A stretch of DNA of 64,000 nucleotides, taken from FEN-1297 sp963843605 (GTDB taxonomy: Bacteria; Bacteroidota; Ignavibacteria; Ignavibacteriales; Ignavibacteriaceae). Within the stretch, counting starts at the first letter, position 1. Each line of letters begins with the position of its first letter. The notes below the pieces were generated by a model. The model was not told the origin of the DNA. It worked only from the letters and a program-made list of their open reading frames with translations, and did not search any database. This document shows, piece after piece, positions 54,325 through 63,212 of the stretch. The translations under genes and the position numbers were made by a program. The stretch lies in the NCBI GenBank assembly GCA_963843605.1, contig CAWJLA010000010.1:558001-622000 (forward strand). Reading direction: 5' to 3'.

Positions 54325-55500
54325 TTATATGGTTTTTAATGTCTCGTGAAGAGTAAATAAAAAGAAGTCGATATTATCCTTCGTTGCAATTAGCGGAGGG
54401 AGAAGTCTGAGAACATTCTCATTAGTACAATTGATCAAAATCTTTTTACTGCGCATTTTACCGACAAATTCGGAGCACGGCTCAAACAATTCAACACCAA
54501 TCATAAATCCTCTGCCCCGTACTTCTTTAATTTTGTCGGGAAAGCGTTCTTTTAATTCATTTAATTGATTTATAAAATAATTCCCGAGCTCGGCTACATC
54601 GTCCATCAAACCGTTCTCATATACTTCTTTCAATACAACATTTCCGGCTGCGCAGCTTACCGGATTGCCGCCGAATGTCGTTCCATGATTACCGGCAGAA
54701 AAAACATTATCGAATTCCTTACCGGTAAGGAGAGCACCCAGCGGAAGTCCGCCGCCGATGGCCTTTGCAGTAACAATTAGATCCGGCTGTATTCCAAAAT
54801 GATTGTGCGAATAGGGTTTGCCTGTTCTACCTGTGCCGCATTGAATGCCGTCGGCAACCACGGCAAAACCATACTGTTCTTTTAACTCGGTCAGTCTATT
54901 TACAAATTCATGCGAAACGATATTTATTCCGCCTTCTCCCTGAATGAATTCGATAAAGACAGCGGCAGTATTATTATTTATTTTGTCATTAAGATCTTCA
55001 ATATCGTTGAATTTAATTCTGCCGAAATTCGGCAGAAAAGGTTCAAATCCTTTTTTATATTTATCTCGTCCCATCAGACTCATTGCGCCGTAGGTTCTTC
55101 CGTGAAAAGAATCGGAAAGAGAATAAATTATTTTATCCGGTCCGTATTTTTTCCTGATAATTTTTACGGCGGCTTCAACGGCCTCGGTTCCGCTGTTAAC
55201 AAGAAATACCTTGGACATCCGAGAATTACTAACAAGTAGCTGGGCAAATTCGATCTGAACATCGGAAATAAAATTATTTGAAAGATGCGCGAATCTAGAA
55301 ATTTGCTCTGATACTGCCTTAATAATTTTAGGATGAGCATATCCTAAGGCATTTACTGCAAGGCCGGAAAAAAAATCAAGATACTTATTGCCTTCTTTGT
55401 CAAAAAGGAAAACTCCTTCTCCGTAAGAAATATCAATGGGCAGTCTGTTGTATGTCGATAAAAAAAGCTTCTTCTCTTTTTCGAATATGTTTTCAGTCAT
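54325..55500 (-). CDS. argD: Acetylornithine/ornithine aminotransferase family protein
   Basis: Class III PLP aminotransferase of 391 residues. The PLP Lys is in LIVTAKAIGGGLPLGALL (about residue 240), NSGTEAVEAAVKIIRKKYG (about 100-118) binds phosphate, and SFHGRTYGAM (about 129-138) is the cofactor-stacking strip. It is closest in pattern to ArgD, which acts in arginine synthesis; ornithine or succinylornithine use cannot be ruled out from sequence. It is followed after 4 bases by nadB. Confidence 0.85.
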   Translation of the reverse strand: MTENIFEKEKKLFLSTYNRLPIDISYGEGVFLFDKEGNKYLDFFSGLAVNALGYAHPKIIKAVSEQISRFAHLSNNFISDVQIEFAQLLVSNSRMSKVFLVNSGTEAVEAAVKIIRKKYGPDKIIYSLSDSFHGRTYGAMSLMGRDKYKKGFEPFLPNFGRIKFNDIEDLNDKINNNTAAVFIEFIQGEGGINIVSHEFVNRLTELKEQYGFAVVADGIQCGTGRTGKPYSHNHFGIQPDLIVTAKAIGGGLPLGALLTGKEFDNVFSAGNHGTTFGGNPVSCAAGNVVLKEVYENGLMDDVAELGNYFINQLNELKERFPDKIKEVRGRGFMIGVELFEPCSEFVGKMRSKKILINCTNENVLRLLPPLIATKDNIDFFLFTLHETLKTI

Positions 55501-55512
55501 ATAAACACGGAA

Positions 55513-56220
55513 TTAATTAAAAAGATAAAATGAGTTCAGATAAATAATAAAATAAAGCAAGAAATTAAACAATATTGACGAAAAAACGGAATAAAAAATG
55601 TTTTTTGTTTGTGAAAAAAAAGCTAGTACCGACAGAAAAATACTCCACAATACCAGCAGTAATTCGAATCCGGTTAAAATGTAAGCAAGAGTTTCTTTCA
55701 AAATAAACGGAGACGGATTGCGCGAAAATATATTTCCCCCGAAAATAGTCAGTTCAATTATAAGCAGAAAAATTGCACCGAATATATGAGGCAAAAGCGA
55801 ATAGGTTAAAATTGCAAAGTTATCTTTTATGCGAGTAGAAACACCGTAGCCTTTTGTTACATATTTAAATGTTATCGAGGCCAGCATTAAAATAAATATA
55901 AGTTCTCCGATAACGATAAAATAATTCCTGAAAAAATTTCCGAATACGGGTTCGGATTTTAAAGTTAACAGGGATAGGAACATCGAGTCAATCAGCAGCT
56001 TCAGTGATACGACGATTGAAATGAAAAATATGAAATTTTTATGTTCGGATTGTATTATTAAATTATAAGCTTTGCCAGGACTTTCGATTAATAAAAAGAT
56101 GGTGTGCCATAGATCTATATTAAATATCTTTTCTCTTAAAAATGATTTGCAGTTTGTGCAGATAAGTCCGTAAACCGGATTTTCCGTGCGGCATGTTTTA
56201 CATTCAATGGAGTTTTTCAT
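55513..56220 (-). CDS. Zinc-ribbon Yip1-like membrane protein
   Basis: Membrane protein of 235 residues. A zinc ribbon occupies the N-terminus (CKTCRTE and CTNCKSF, about residues 7-24), then LWHTIFLLIESPGKAYNLI leads to about five membrane helices in the pattern of Yip1-domain proteins. The function is not known. It overlaps the DUF5683 gene by one base and lies in the parAB operon. Confidence 0.7.
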   Translation of the reverse strand: MKNSIECKTCRTENPVYGLICTNCKSFLREKIFNIDLWHTIFLLIESPGKAYNLIIQSEHKNFIFFISIVVSLKLLIDSMFLSLLTLKSEPVFGNFFRNYFIVIGELIFILMLASITFKYVTKGYGVSTRIKDNFAILTYSLLPHIFGAIFLLIIELTIFGGNIFSRNPSPFILKETLAYILTGFELLLVLWSIFLSVLAFFSQTKNIFYSVFSSILFNFLLYFIIYLNSFYLFN

Positions 56221-56738
56221 TAGAATTTTATCCTAATATTAAGCATAGGACTTTTATCGAGAGAGTTCTCTTTAAAAGAAAAATCATAAAGTTCCGCATC
56301 TACATATGCATCTACCATATTTAGAAGATAAGTAAGTCCCATATATATAGCCACAAGATCTCTTTGATCCTGATAGAAATTTTTATAATTGAGATAACGG
56401 CTACTTTCAGCCGATCCAGGATATTTCAGATTATAAAAATTATAATTGTTAAGTGCATCTTTATAATTTTTATTATTCCAGAACCACAGATAAGTTAACC
56501 AAGCTCCCAGGCCCCAAATAATTGGCGCTTTAATATATGAATGATTATATATTTGTCCCCAACCCGGTAAAATTGCACTTCGTAAAACCGCACCCCACGG
56601 AGATTTATGCATCACAAAAGTCGAATCTGAGGTAAAGTTAGATAAACTCTTAAGGGAATCGGTTTGGGCCAGTCCCATAAAAGAGAATAATAATAAAAAG
56701 AGTAGAAGTCTAATTATATGACTTATCGATAATTTCAA
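56220..56738 (-). CDS. DUF5683 domain membrane protein
   Basis: The central KSPWGAVLRSAILPGWGQIYNHSYIKAPIIWG is the DUF5683 signature, where PGxGQ(I/F)YN is strongly conserved in Bacteroidota. I propose the TTG at 56738, giving a normal signal peptide (MKLSISHIIRLLLFLLLFSF, cleaved after GLAQ) and 172 residues. ATGs at 56765 and 56789 are in frame but add an odd, Cys-containing leader and overlap parB more deeply. The function is unknown; the parA-parB-DUF5683 order is a known Bacteroidota neighbourhood. Confidence 0.75.
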   Translation of the reverse strand: MKLSISHIIRLLLFLLLFSFMGLAQTDSLKSLSNFTSDSTFVMHKSPWGAVLRSAILPGWGQIYNHSYIKAPIIWGLGAWLTYLWFWNNKNYKDALNNYNFYNLKYPGSAESSRYLNYKNFYQDQRDLVAIYMGLTYLLNMVDAYVDAELYDFSFKENSLDKSPMLNIRIKF

Positions 56739-57660
56739 ATAATTCAAACAACCTTTCAAGTTCATCGGCGGAATAAAATTCAAGAACAATTTCTCCCGAA
56801 CCGTCCTGCTTCTGTTTACAAATAACTTTAGTTCCGAATATTTTTCTTAATTTATCTTCAACATCACTAATGTTAGCCGCCAAAGTGCCGGATTTAGGCG
56901 AGAAAGATTTTGTTACCTTTGAGGTTTGAGGGACGGTCAGGTATTTTTTTACAAGCTGTTCCACTTTTCGTACGGAAAGGTTACCCGAAATTATTTTTTG
57001 AAGCATTTCAATCTGTAATTCAGGACTGGGTAAATTTATTAAAGCTCTGGCATGCCCGGATGTAATATCCTCTTTTAACAGGCTTTCCTGAATTTCTCTA
57101 GGTAATTTCAGAAGCCTGATTGAATTGGCAATCGTCGATCTGTCTTTTCCTACTTTATCGGCAATTTGTTCCTGAGTTAGGGAGCATTCTTCCATAAGCC
57201 GTTTATATGCGGAACCAACTTCTATAGGGTTAAGTTTTTCTCTCTGAATGTTTTCAATTAAAGCCATCGCGAGCATAGCTTCATCGGATTCTACCTTTAT
57301 AATGTAAGCCGGAATGTCCCTGTATCCGATATCCTTACATGCCTTAAGTCTTCTTTCACCAGAGATAAGCTGAAACCTGTTATTATCTACTCTTCTTACG
57401 GTAATCGGCTGAATTAATCCGTTGGATAAGATCGATTTTTTTAATTCTTCCAAGGATTCGGTTTCAAACTGCATACGGGGCTGAAACGGGTTTGGAGATA
57501 TTAAATCAACGGGAATTTTTGCCAGAACATCGATCTGCCTGCCGTCATCCCTTTTTATTTCGTCGTAGTTGATCTGCTTTTGATTTTCGACAAAACTCTG
57601 CTGATTTATCAAAGCGTCAAGACCTCTTCCCAAACCGGTTTTAAACTTGCCCATTGTCAT
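56710..57660 (-). CDS. parB: Chromosome partitioning protein ParB
   Basis: parS-binding CTP-dependent clamp of 316 residues. The N-terminal GLGRGLDALINQ is the ParA-interaction segment, followed by the CTPase/ParB domain (ISPNPFQPR, GERRLKACKDIGYRDIPAYI), an HTH (LTQEQIADKVGKDRSTIANSIRLLKL, about 155-180) and the C-terminal dimer domain. It overlaps parA by 4 bases. No parS-like 16-mer (TGTTTCACGTGAAACA) was seen near it. Confidence 0.95.
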   Translation of the reverse strand: MTMGKFKTGLGRGLDALINQQSFVENQKQINYDEIKRDDGRQIDVLAKIPVDLISPNPFQPRMQFETESLEELKKSILSNGLIQPITVRRVDNNRFQLISGERRLKACKDIGYRDIPAYIIKVESDEAMLAMALIENIQREKLNPIEVGSAYKRLMEECSLTQEQIADKVGKDRSTIANSIRLLKLPREIQESLLKEDITSGHARALINLPSPELQIEMLQKIISGNLSVRKVEQLVKKYLTVPQTSKVTKSFSPKSGTLAANISDVEDKLRKIFGTKVICKQKQDGSGEIVLEFYSADELERLFELFEIIDKSYN

Positions 57661-58433
57661 TTCTCTTTTATCTCTGTTGAATTTCTTTCTAAAAGTTCGG
57701 ATGCCAAAGAAATATAGTTTTGCGAACCGGTCGATATAGCGTCATAAAGGATAACCGGTTTTCCGTAACTGGGAGCTTCCGATATTCTTACATTTCTGTG
57801 GATAACCGTTTTAAATACTTTGTCACCGAAATATTTTCTTACTTCGTCTGCTACTTGTTGAGAAAGTCTCAACCGAATATCGAACATTGTGAGCAGCACT
57901 CCTTCGATCGTCAGTTTTTTATTAAAATGCTGCTTTACGATATTTATTGTATTCAGCAACTGCCCCAATCCTTCAAGAGCAAAATATTCGCACTGAACGG
58001 GTATGAGAACAGAGTCGGATGCCGAAAGCGAGTTTAAAGTCAAAAGTCCCAGAGAGGGAGGACAATCAATCAGAACATAATCATATTCGTTCTTGATCAT
58101 TTCAATCGCGCTTCGCAATATCTGTTCGCGGTTAGGTATATCAACCATCTCAATTTCCGCTCCAACCAAGTTAATGTTTGAGGGAAGTATATCCAGAAAA
58201 GGCATGTAGCTGTTTACAATAATATTATTAATATTGTCAATTCCTACTAATACTTCGTAAACGGAAGGATTATGATTATTTATACTTAAACCGGAAGATG
58301 AATTTGCCTGAGGATCAATATCAATTAATAATGTCCTCTTTTCGGCGGCAGCTAAAGAAGAAGAGAGGTTTATAGCAGTAGTAGTTTTACCCACTCCTCC
58401 CTTCTGATTAGCTATCGATATAACTTTAGTCAT
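57657..58433 (-). CDS. parA: Chromosome partitioning ATPase ParA/Soj
   Basis: Deviant Walker ATPase of 258 residues that moves ParB-bound chromosome origins. The deviant Walker A loop is NQKGGVGKTTTAINL (about residues 8-22), Walker A' IDIDPQANSS (about 38-47) and Walker B VLIDCPPSLG (about 118-127). The short, chromosomal-type N-terminus has no HTH extension. A TATCTTTG -7-like box lies upstream on the minus strand (58472-58479) with no convincing -33. Confidence 0.96.
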   Translation of the reverse strand: MTKVISIANQKGGVGKTTTAINLSSSLAAAEKRTLLIDIDPQANSSSGLSINNHNPSVYEVLVGIDNINNIIVNSYMPFLDILPSNINLVGAEIEMVDIPNREQILRSAIEMIKNEYDYVLIDCPPSLGLLTLNSLSASDSVLIPVQCEYFALEGLGQLLNTINIVKQHFNKKLTIEGVLLTMFDIRLRLSQQVADEVRKYFGDKVFKTVIHRNVRISEAPSYGKPVILYDAISTGSQNYISLASELLERNSTEIKEK

Positions 58434-58502
58434 TAATTCTTTCTATTGTCTTTTACTAAAAAGTAACATGGCAAAGATAAAACATAAAATAATATTAAAA
58501 AT

Positions 58503-58544
58503 AATTATTCTTTCAAATTTTTCATAAAATTGCAAAGAATAATT
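58503..58544 (-). terminator. Long AT-rich inverted repeat, possible terminator of the UPF0173 gene
   Basis: Perfect 11-base arms (AATTATTCTTT 58503-58513 and AAAGAATAATT 58534-58544) around a 20-base loop. It begins about 6 bases after the UPF0173 stop on the minus strand and is followed by a TATTTTTAATATTATTTT tract. It is also close to the parA promoter, so an operator role is possible. Confidence 0.4.
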
Positions 58545-58549
58545 TTAAA

Positions 58550-59227
58550 TTATAATTCTATTTCCTCGCCGTATTCTAAAATACGGCATTTTTTATCCTT
58601 TCCCTCGACTTTTTTCTTAAATTCTTGCGGATCGACAGTAATTACCGGAAAAGTATTATAGTGCATTGGAATTGTTACTTTCGGGTTTACTAGTTCAACC
58701 GCTTTAACGGCATCGGTTATTCCCATTGTAAAATTATCGCCAATAGGAACGAGCAAGTAGTCGATGCGATTCATTTCCCCGATTAATTTCATATCGTAAA
58801 ACAATCCGGTATCGCCCGTATGATAAATGTTCTTCCCTTCCATTGAAATTACTACGCCGGCAGGTTCACCTCCGTATTCACCGTCCGGAGTTTTAGAACC
58901 GTGATGAGCGATTGTAAATTTTACTCTTCCGAAATCGAAATTATATCCACCGCCGATATGCATATTATGTACTTTTAATTCTTTGGCGCTTAAATAGTTA
59001 GCAAGTTCGTTAACGCATATTATCAGAGAGTTGCATCTCTTTCCGATCTTCATAGCATCTCCCAAATGATCGCCGTGCGCATGTGTTAAAATAATAAATT
59101 CAGCGCTTACATCATCGGATTTTACAGGTGAAGTGGGATTGCCGTCCAAGAAAGGATCAATTAGGATTTTTTTATTGTCTTTTGAAGTTATCTGAAATGC
59201 AGAATGCGAAAAATATTTTAGCTTCAT
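58550..59227 (-). CDS. UPF0173 family metal-dependent hydrolase
   Basis: MBL-fold protein of 225 residues in the UPF0173 (YtkL-like) family. It starts KLKYFSHSAFQI, has ILIDPFLDGNP, the HxHxDH motif THAHGDHLGDA (about residues 48-58), and later ligands in HTGDTGLF and PMHYNTFP. The substrate is not established. It overlaps the CHAD gene by four bases, implying translational coupling. Confidence 0.9.
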   Translation of the reverse strand: MKLKYFSHSAFQITSKDNKKILIDPFLDGNPTSPVKSDDVSAEFIILTHAHGDHLGDAMKIGKRCNSLIICVNELANYLSAKELKVHNMHIGGGYNFDFGRVKFTIAHHGSKTPDGEYGGEPAGVVISMEGKNIYHTGDTGLFYDMKLIGEMNRIDYLLVPIGDNFTMGITDAVKAVELVNPKVTIPMHYNTFPVITVDPQEFKKKVEGKDKKCRILEYGEEIEL

Positions 59228-59703
59228 CTTATCCTCCGTCTTTTGGTTAACATTTTCACGAAATCATTCAATTCGCTGCTTTTAAGGTAGTGAAAAAACT
59301 CAATTTTTAAAGTATCATTCAGCATATTTCTCAGATCATCAACTGTTTCAAAAAATTTGCCGGCAATTGAAATGTCGTTTAACTCGGATAAGTTTTTAAT
59401 GTTGATAATTAAAACATCAAGATCTCTTTTCTTACCGGTCAGATCCTGCAAATGTTCTACCATGTTGTAAAGTACTAAAAATTTTTTATTTTCAAAGCAT
59501 GAGCTGAATATTTCCATGTTGTATCGAAGTCTTCTGATTGAGATTCTGACACTATGAAGATTCTCTTCACTGTTCTCGCCCAGAAATAACTTGATTGATT
59601 TTTTTAAAGAACCGCATCTGTTCAAAAGTATGACTACGCCGGCTTCGGCAAAAGAAGTGTTATCATTTATACCTTTGAATTTCCATTTCTTGCTCTTTGA
59701 CAT
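59224..59703 (-). CDS. CHAD domain protein
   Basis: Helical CHAD-domain protein of about 159 residues. The CHAD pattern HSVRISIRRLRYNMEIF (about residues 45-61) and DLTGKKRDLDVLI (about 84-96) carry the conserved His and basic residues that bind polyphosphate in this family. It is shorter than most CHAD proteins. A TTG at 59733 would add ten residues; the ATG at 59703 is preferred. It is linked to UPF0173 by an ATGA overlap. Confidence 0.8.
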   Translation of the reverse strand: MSKSKKWKFKGINDNTSFAEAGVVILLNRCGSLKKSIKLFLGENSEENLHSVRISIRRLRYNMEIFSSCFENKKFLVLYNMVEHLQDLTGKKRDLDVLIINIKNLSELNDISIAGKFFETVDDLRNMLNDTLKIEFFHYLKSSELNDFVKMLTKRRRIR

Positions 59704-59740
59704 AATAATAATTTTTTTATTAAATGAAACCAATCTTCTC

Positions 59741-60409
59741 TTAAATGAACATAACGCGTATAAAACCGATAATTGTTTTTACAGCTTTCAGCTTACTTTT
59801 TTCGTCACCGTAAACAGTCGGAATTTCCGTAAAGCCAATTCTGAAATTTTTCCGGGCTGCTTTTATCAGCATTTCGCTTTCAGCTTCATATCCGGAAAAA
59901 ACCGGTAGAATATCTTTCAATACATTGTTCCGGAATGCCCTGTAGCCGCATTGAGTATCCAGCAGTTTTGTACCCGTTTTTATACTCAGCAAAAATGACG
60001 TCAGTTTATTGCTTGCAATCCGCTGGATAGGCATTTTTTTCAGGTTACCCAGTCTGTTTCCGATGACAATATCAAAACTATTCAGAGCTTTTATGAATTC
60101 AGGGATGCTCTCGGGCGGATGCTGTAAATCGGCGTCGAGAGTGATAGTGATGTCATTACCTTTAATATAGCTCTCCGTTAAACCGTTTTTTAATGCGGCG
60201 CCTTTTCCCAGGTTGGTTTCATGTTTTAACATGTAAATATTATCATTCTGAGGTATTAGTTCACTGCTTCCGTCGGTGGACCCGTCATCTATTAATATTA
60301 AACTATCAACAAAAGGCAGAGTATTTATAATAATACTCTTAATACTGTTTCTTTCATTATAAAACGGAATAACAGCGCAGACTTTATTTATCTTTGATAT
60401 AGTGTTCAA
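59741..60409 (-). CDS. Glycosyltransferase family 2 (dolichol-phosphate-mannose-synthase-like)
   Basis: GT-A enzyme of 222 residues. VCAVIPFYNERNSI, LIDDGSTDGSS, GKGAALKNGL and TLDADLQHPPE (metal-binding DAD, about 92-94) are typical of the polyprenyl-phosphate sugar transferase group. No C-terminal membrane helix is clear. It overlaps cdaA by 26 bases. Confidence 0.85.
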   Translation of the reverse strand: MNTISKINKVCAVIPFYNERNSIKSIIINTLPFVDSLILIDDGSTDGSSELIPQNDNIYMLKHETNLGKGAALKNGLTESYIKGNDITITLDADLQHPPESIPEFIKALNSFDIVIGNRLGNLKKMPIQRIASNKLTSFLLSIKTGTKLLDTQCGYRAFRNNVLKDILPVFSGYEAESEMLIKAARKNFRIGFTEIPTVYGDEKSKLKAVKTIIGFIRVMFI

Positions 60410-61202
60410 ATATCCCTCTCCATCCTTTTACAACAGGGTTTTTGAAAGCACTGATCAATTTGTTTTTCAAGGCTTCTTTGGACAGCCCCTTCAGCAATTG
60501 GCCGTTTTCGGCAATAGAAATACTACCCGTTTCTTCGGATACAATAACGCTTATTACATCGGCTTGTTCGGAAATTCCCAGTCCGGCTCTATGTCTCATG
60601 CCCAGGTGTTCTCCGTTAACTACCGTTGTAGTAGATAATGGAAGAGTACATCTGGCCGCCTCAACGATATTGTTTTTTATAATAACGGCACCGTCGTGAA
60701 GCGGAGAGCGTGGGAAAAATATTGACCCGATTAATGCCGCGCTTAAACGCGCATTCATTATTTCCCCGGTTTCAGTATAACCTCGTATTCCTGTGGATTT
60801 TATTATTATCATTAATGCGCCGTGCTGCCTTTGAGACAACTCGAAAGCCGCGTCTGCAATTTCCTGCGCTGCCTGCGGCGATTCGGATTTTACGAACATT
60901 CTGAAGAATGGATTACGGGCAACTATTACAAGAAGACGTCTAATTTCAGGCTGAAATAATATTACAAAAGCTATTACCCAGATATCAGTTACAAGCTTAA
61001 GAAGCCAGCTCAAAGCTTTGAGATTTGCAGCCTGCGCCGCAAACGACAGAAGCAAAACTATCATTAGCCCGATGAATATCTGTGCGGCAATCGTTCCTTT
61101 CAGCAGTTTATATAATCTGTATATAATATAAGTTACGATTGCGATATCGATTAAATCGGAAAAAGTAACCGTCAAAAATCCGACTCTAAAAAGATCAAAC
61201 AT
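60384..61202 (-). CDS. cdaA: Diadenylate cyclase, CdaA type
   Basis: Membrane-bound synthase of c-di-AMP, 272 residues. Three N-terminal membrane helices precede the DAC domain. The catalytic DGA motif is SPLHDGAVII (about residue 164) and the RHR motif is MRHRAGLG (about 200), both intact. The CdaR/YbbR partner and glmM found next to cdaA in Firmicutes are not in the window; here it is 7 bases after folP. It probably supports cell-wall or osmotic signalling. Confidence 0.93.
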   Translation of the reverse strand: MFDLFRVGFLTVTFSDLIDIAIVTYIIYRLYKLLKGTIAAQIFIGLMIVLLLSFAAQAANLKALSWLLKLVTDIWVIAFVILFQPEIRRLLVIVARNPFFRMFVKSESPQAAQEIADAAFELSQRQHGALMIIIKSTGIRGYTETGEIMNARLSAALIGSIFFPRSPLHDGAVIIKNNIVEAARCTLPLSTTTVVNGEHLGMRHRAGLGISEQADVISVIVSEETGSISIAENGQLLKGLSKEALKNKLISAFKNPVVKGWRGIFEHYIKDK

Positions 61203-61209
61203 AAACTTG

Positions 61210-62367
61210 TCACATTAAATTATTTAATAGTTTGCAGACCTGAGTACCATATTTTACGTTATGCGTTCGAATTATCCTTGCACCGCCGTTAACGGCCAGC
61301 GATTCAATCATGGCTGTAGCAGCATCTCTTTCACCGGTATTCAAACCCAGCATTTTCCCGATAAATGATTTCCGAGATACGCCGATCAATAACGGGAAGC
61401 CCAACCCCTTAAAATCTCCCAGACGTTTTAGTATTTCCAGATTGTGAGCTATTGTTTTGCCGAAGCCTATTCCCGGATCGATAAAAATATTTTTTACGCC
61501 GGCTTTAACTGCAGCTTGGGTTTTATCCTGAAAAAAATCGTAAATATCTCTCACAACATCCTCGTAAATAGGGTTTGACTGCATGTCTTTAGGAGTACCT
61601 TGCATATGCATTAGAATGAGAGCGGCATTATTCTTTTTTACGACATCTAAAATATCCGGTTCAAAATTAAAAGAACTTATATCATTTATTATTTTAGCAC
61701 CGTGAGTTAAAACCTCTCCGGCAACTTTTTTCTTAGTCGTATCTACCGAAATGATAGTTTCGGGTCTTTGTTCCAATATCCGGTCGATTACCGGTACAAC
61801 TCGTCTTATTTCTTCTTCGGCATCGACGGGTTCGGCCCCTGGTCTGGATGATTCTCCGCCTATGTCTATTATATCAGCTCCGTCATCAATCATCTCCAAA
61901 GCACGAATTACGGCTCTGCCGGGAGAATTATATTTCCCGCCGTCGGAAAAAGAATCCGGCGTTATATTTAATATGCCCATTGTATAAGCATTATTAAAAT
62001 TAAACTCCTTATTCCCGATCATGTATTTCAGCGAATTATATTCTTCGAAACTTTTAATTACGTTTACAATTTTATACCCAAGATCTTCGTCTCCCGAAGA
62101 TAGTATTCTTCTTGATAATTCCTTAATATTTTTAATATAGCCGGGTATCAGAAGAGATTTTGTTTTTTCACTTCCTTGAACTGATTTATAGCATATTTCA
62201 TTTTCATTCAAAACAACCTGACGTACTTTTTCGGCCAATTGTTCGGATACTTTCCTTATTTCCAGGCCGAGTAGTCCGGGCTGATAAACATCCCTGAATA
62301 TTTTATATGTATCGCTGTATCTTTTAAAAACATCCGGAAACGTGAGATTTATTATTTGAATTGTCAA
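61210..62367 (-). CDS. folP: Dihydropteroate synthase with N-terminal extension
   Basis: Enzyme joining p-aminobenzoate to hydroxymethylpterin in folate synthesis. The core has MGILNITPDSFSDGG, DIGGESSRPGAEPV, INDISSF, MHMQGTP, IDPGIGFGKT and SRKSFIG. The core begins near residue 130, so about 125 residues precede it without known motifs; a comparable N-terminal region occurs in DHPS proteins of some other phyla. Total 385 residues. The start MTIQIINLTF has no nearby alternative. Confidence 0.93.
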   Translation of the reverse strand: MTIQIINLTFPDVFKRYSDTYKIFRDVYQPGLLGLEIRKVSEQLAEKVRQVVLNENEICYKSVQGSEKTKSLLIPGYIKNIKELSRRILSSGDEDLGYKIVNVIKSFEEYNSLKYMIGNKEFNFNNAYTMGILNITPDSFSDGGKYNSPGRAVIRALEMIDDGADIIDIGGESSRPGAEPVDAEEEIRRVVPVIDRILEQRPETIISVDTTKKKVAGEVLTHGAKIINDISSFNFEPDILDVVKKNNAALILMHMQGTPKDMQSNPIYEDVVRDIYDFFQDKTQAAVKAGVKNIFIDPGIGFGKTIAHNLEILKRLGDFKGLGFPLLIGVSRKSFIGKMLGLNTGERDAATAMIESLAVNGGARIIRTHNVKYGTQVCKLLNNLM

Positions 62368-62522
62368 TGTATAGACCTTAGGAAATAATTACATACCGGA
62401 AATTATAATTTCTTAGCGGTAAAATAAAATGCATATTTCAATTCGGTAAAATTATTTTTACAGACGGCCGAACGATAAATTAAAAAATAATAAGCTCATT
62501 TGAATTTGACGGCAGGAATATG

Positions 62523-62552
62523 TTTTCCCGGAAAGATTATAATTCGGGAAAA
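62523..62552 (-). repeat. Inverted repeat downstream of rpe
   Basis: Eight-base arms TTTTCCCG (62523-62530) and CGGGAAAA (62545-62552), 14-base loop, starting 7 bases after the rpe stop. No T run follows on the minus strand, so it is a hairpin of uncertain role (3' end, attenuator or operator). The surrounding 191-base gap before folP (62368-62558) shows no gene. Confidence 0.5.
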
Positions 62553-62558
62553 TAAATA

Positions 62559-63212
62559 TTATCTAATTATATTTTTCAATTCTACGACAGCGGCTGAAAT
62601 ATTATCGGATTTAAATATCGAAGAGCCGGCGATAAAAACATCGCACCCCGCATCGAAAGCACGTTTTATAGTCTCTCTGTCAATTCCCCCATCCACTTCA
62701 ATAAGAAAATTCTTATTCATTTTTTTTCTTAATTCTGCTGCTTCTTTAATTTTTGCAAGAGAGTTTTCAATAAATATCTGACCGCCGAATCCGGGATTCA
62801 CAGACATCACCAGAACATGATCGATAAATTCGGCAATATATTCAAGGGTTTTGACCGGTGTTGACGGATTTATAGCCACGCCTGCTTTCATTCCGAGCTC
62901 TTTGATCTTGTTTATCGTACGGTTCAAATGAATTACAGCTTCCTGGTGAACAGTTAATCTGTCGGTACCTGCTTCTTTAAAATCTTCAAGATAATTGTCG
63001 GCATTTTCAATCATTAGATGGACATCAAGCGGAAGTTTGGTTATTCTCCTTGCTGCTTTTACTATAATCGGTCCAAAGGTTAAATTCGGAACGAAATGCC
63101 CGTCCATAATGTCACAATGGATCCAATCGGCACCGCCGATTTCTGCCATCCTGATTTGCTGAGACAGGTTTGTAAAGTCGGACGCCAATATAGAAGGAGC
63201 GATATAAGCCAT
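62559..63212 (-). CDS. rpe: Ribulose-phosphate 3-epimerase
   Basis: Interconverts ribulose-5-phosphate and xylulose-5-phosphate in the pentose phosphate pathway. The TIM-barrel motifs IAPSILASDF, HCDIMDGHFVPNLTFGP (about residues 32-48), LDVHLMIEN, VMSVNPGFGGQ (about 137) and EVDGGI with AGSSIF are all intact. Length 217. Its start overlaps the PASTA protein stop by one base. Confidence 0.95.
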   Translation of the reverse strand: MAYIAPSILASDFTNLSQQIRMAEIGGADWIHCDIMDGHFVPNLTFGPIIVKAARRITKLPLDVHLMIENADNYLEDFKEAGTDRLTVHQEAVIHLNRTINKIKELGMKAGVAINPSTPVKTLEYIAEFIDHVLVMSVNPGFGGQIFIENSLAKIKEAAELRKKMNKNFLIEVDGGIDRETIKRAFDAGCDVFIAGSSIFKSDNISAAVVELKNIIR

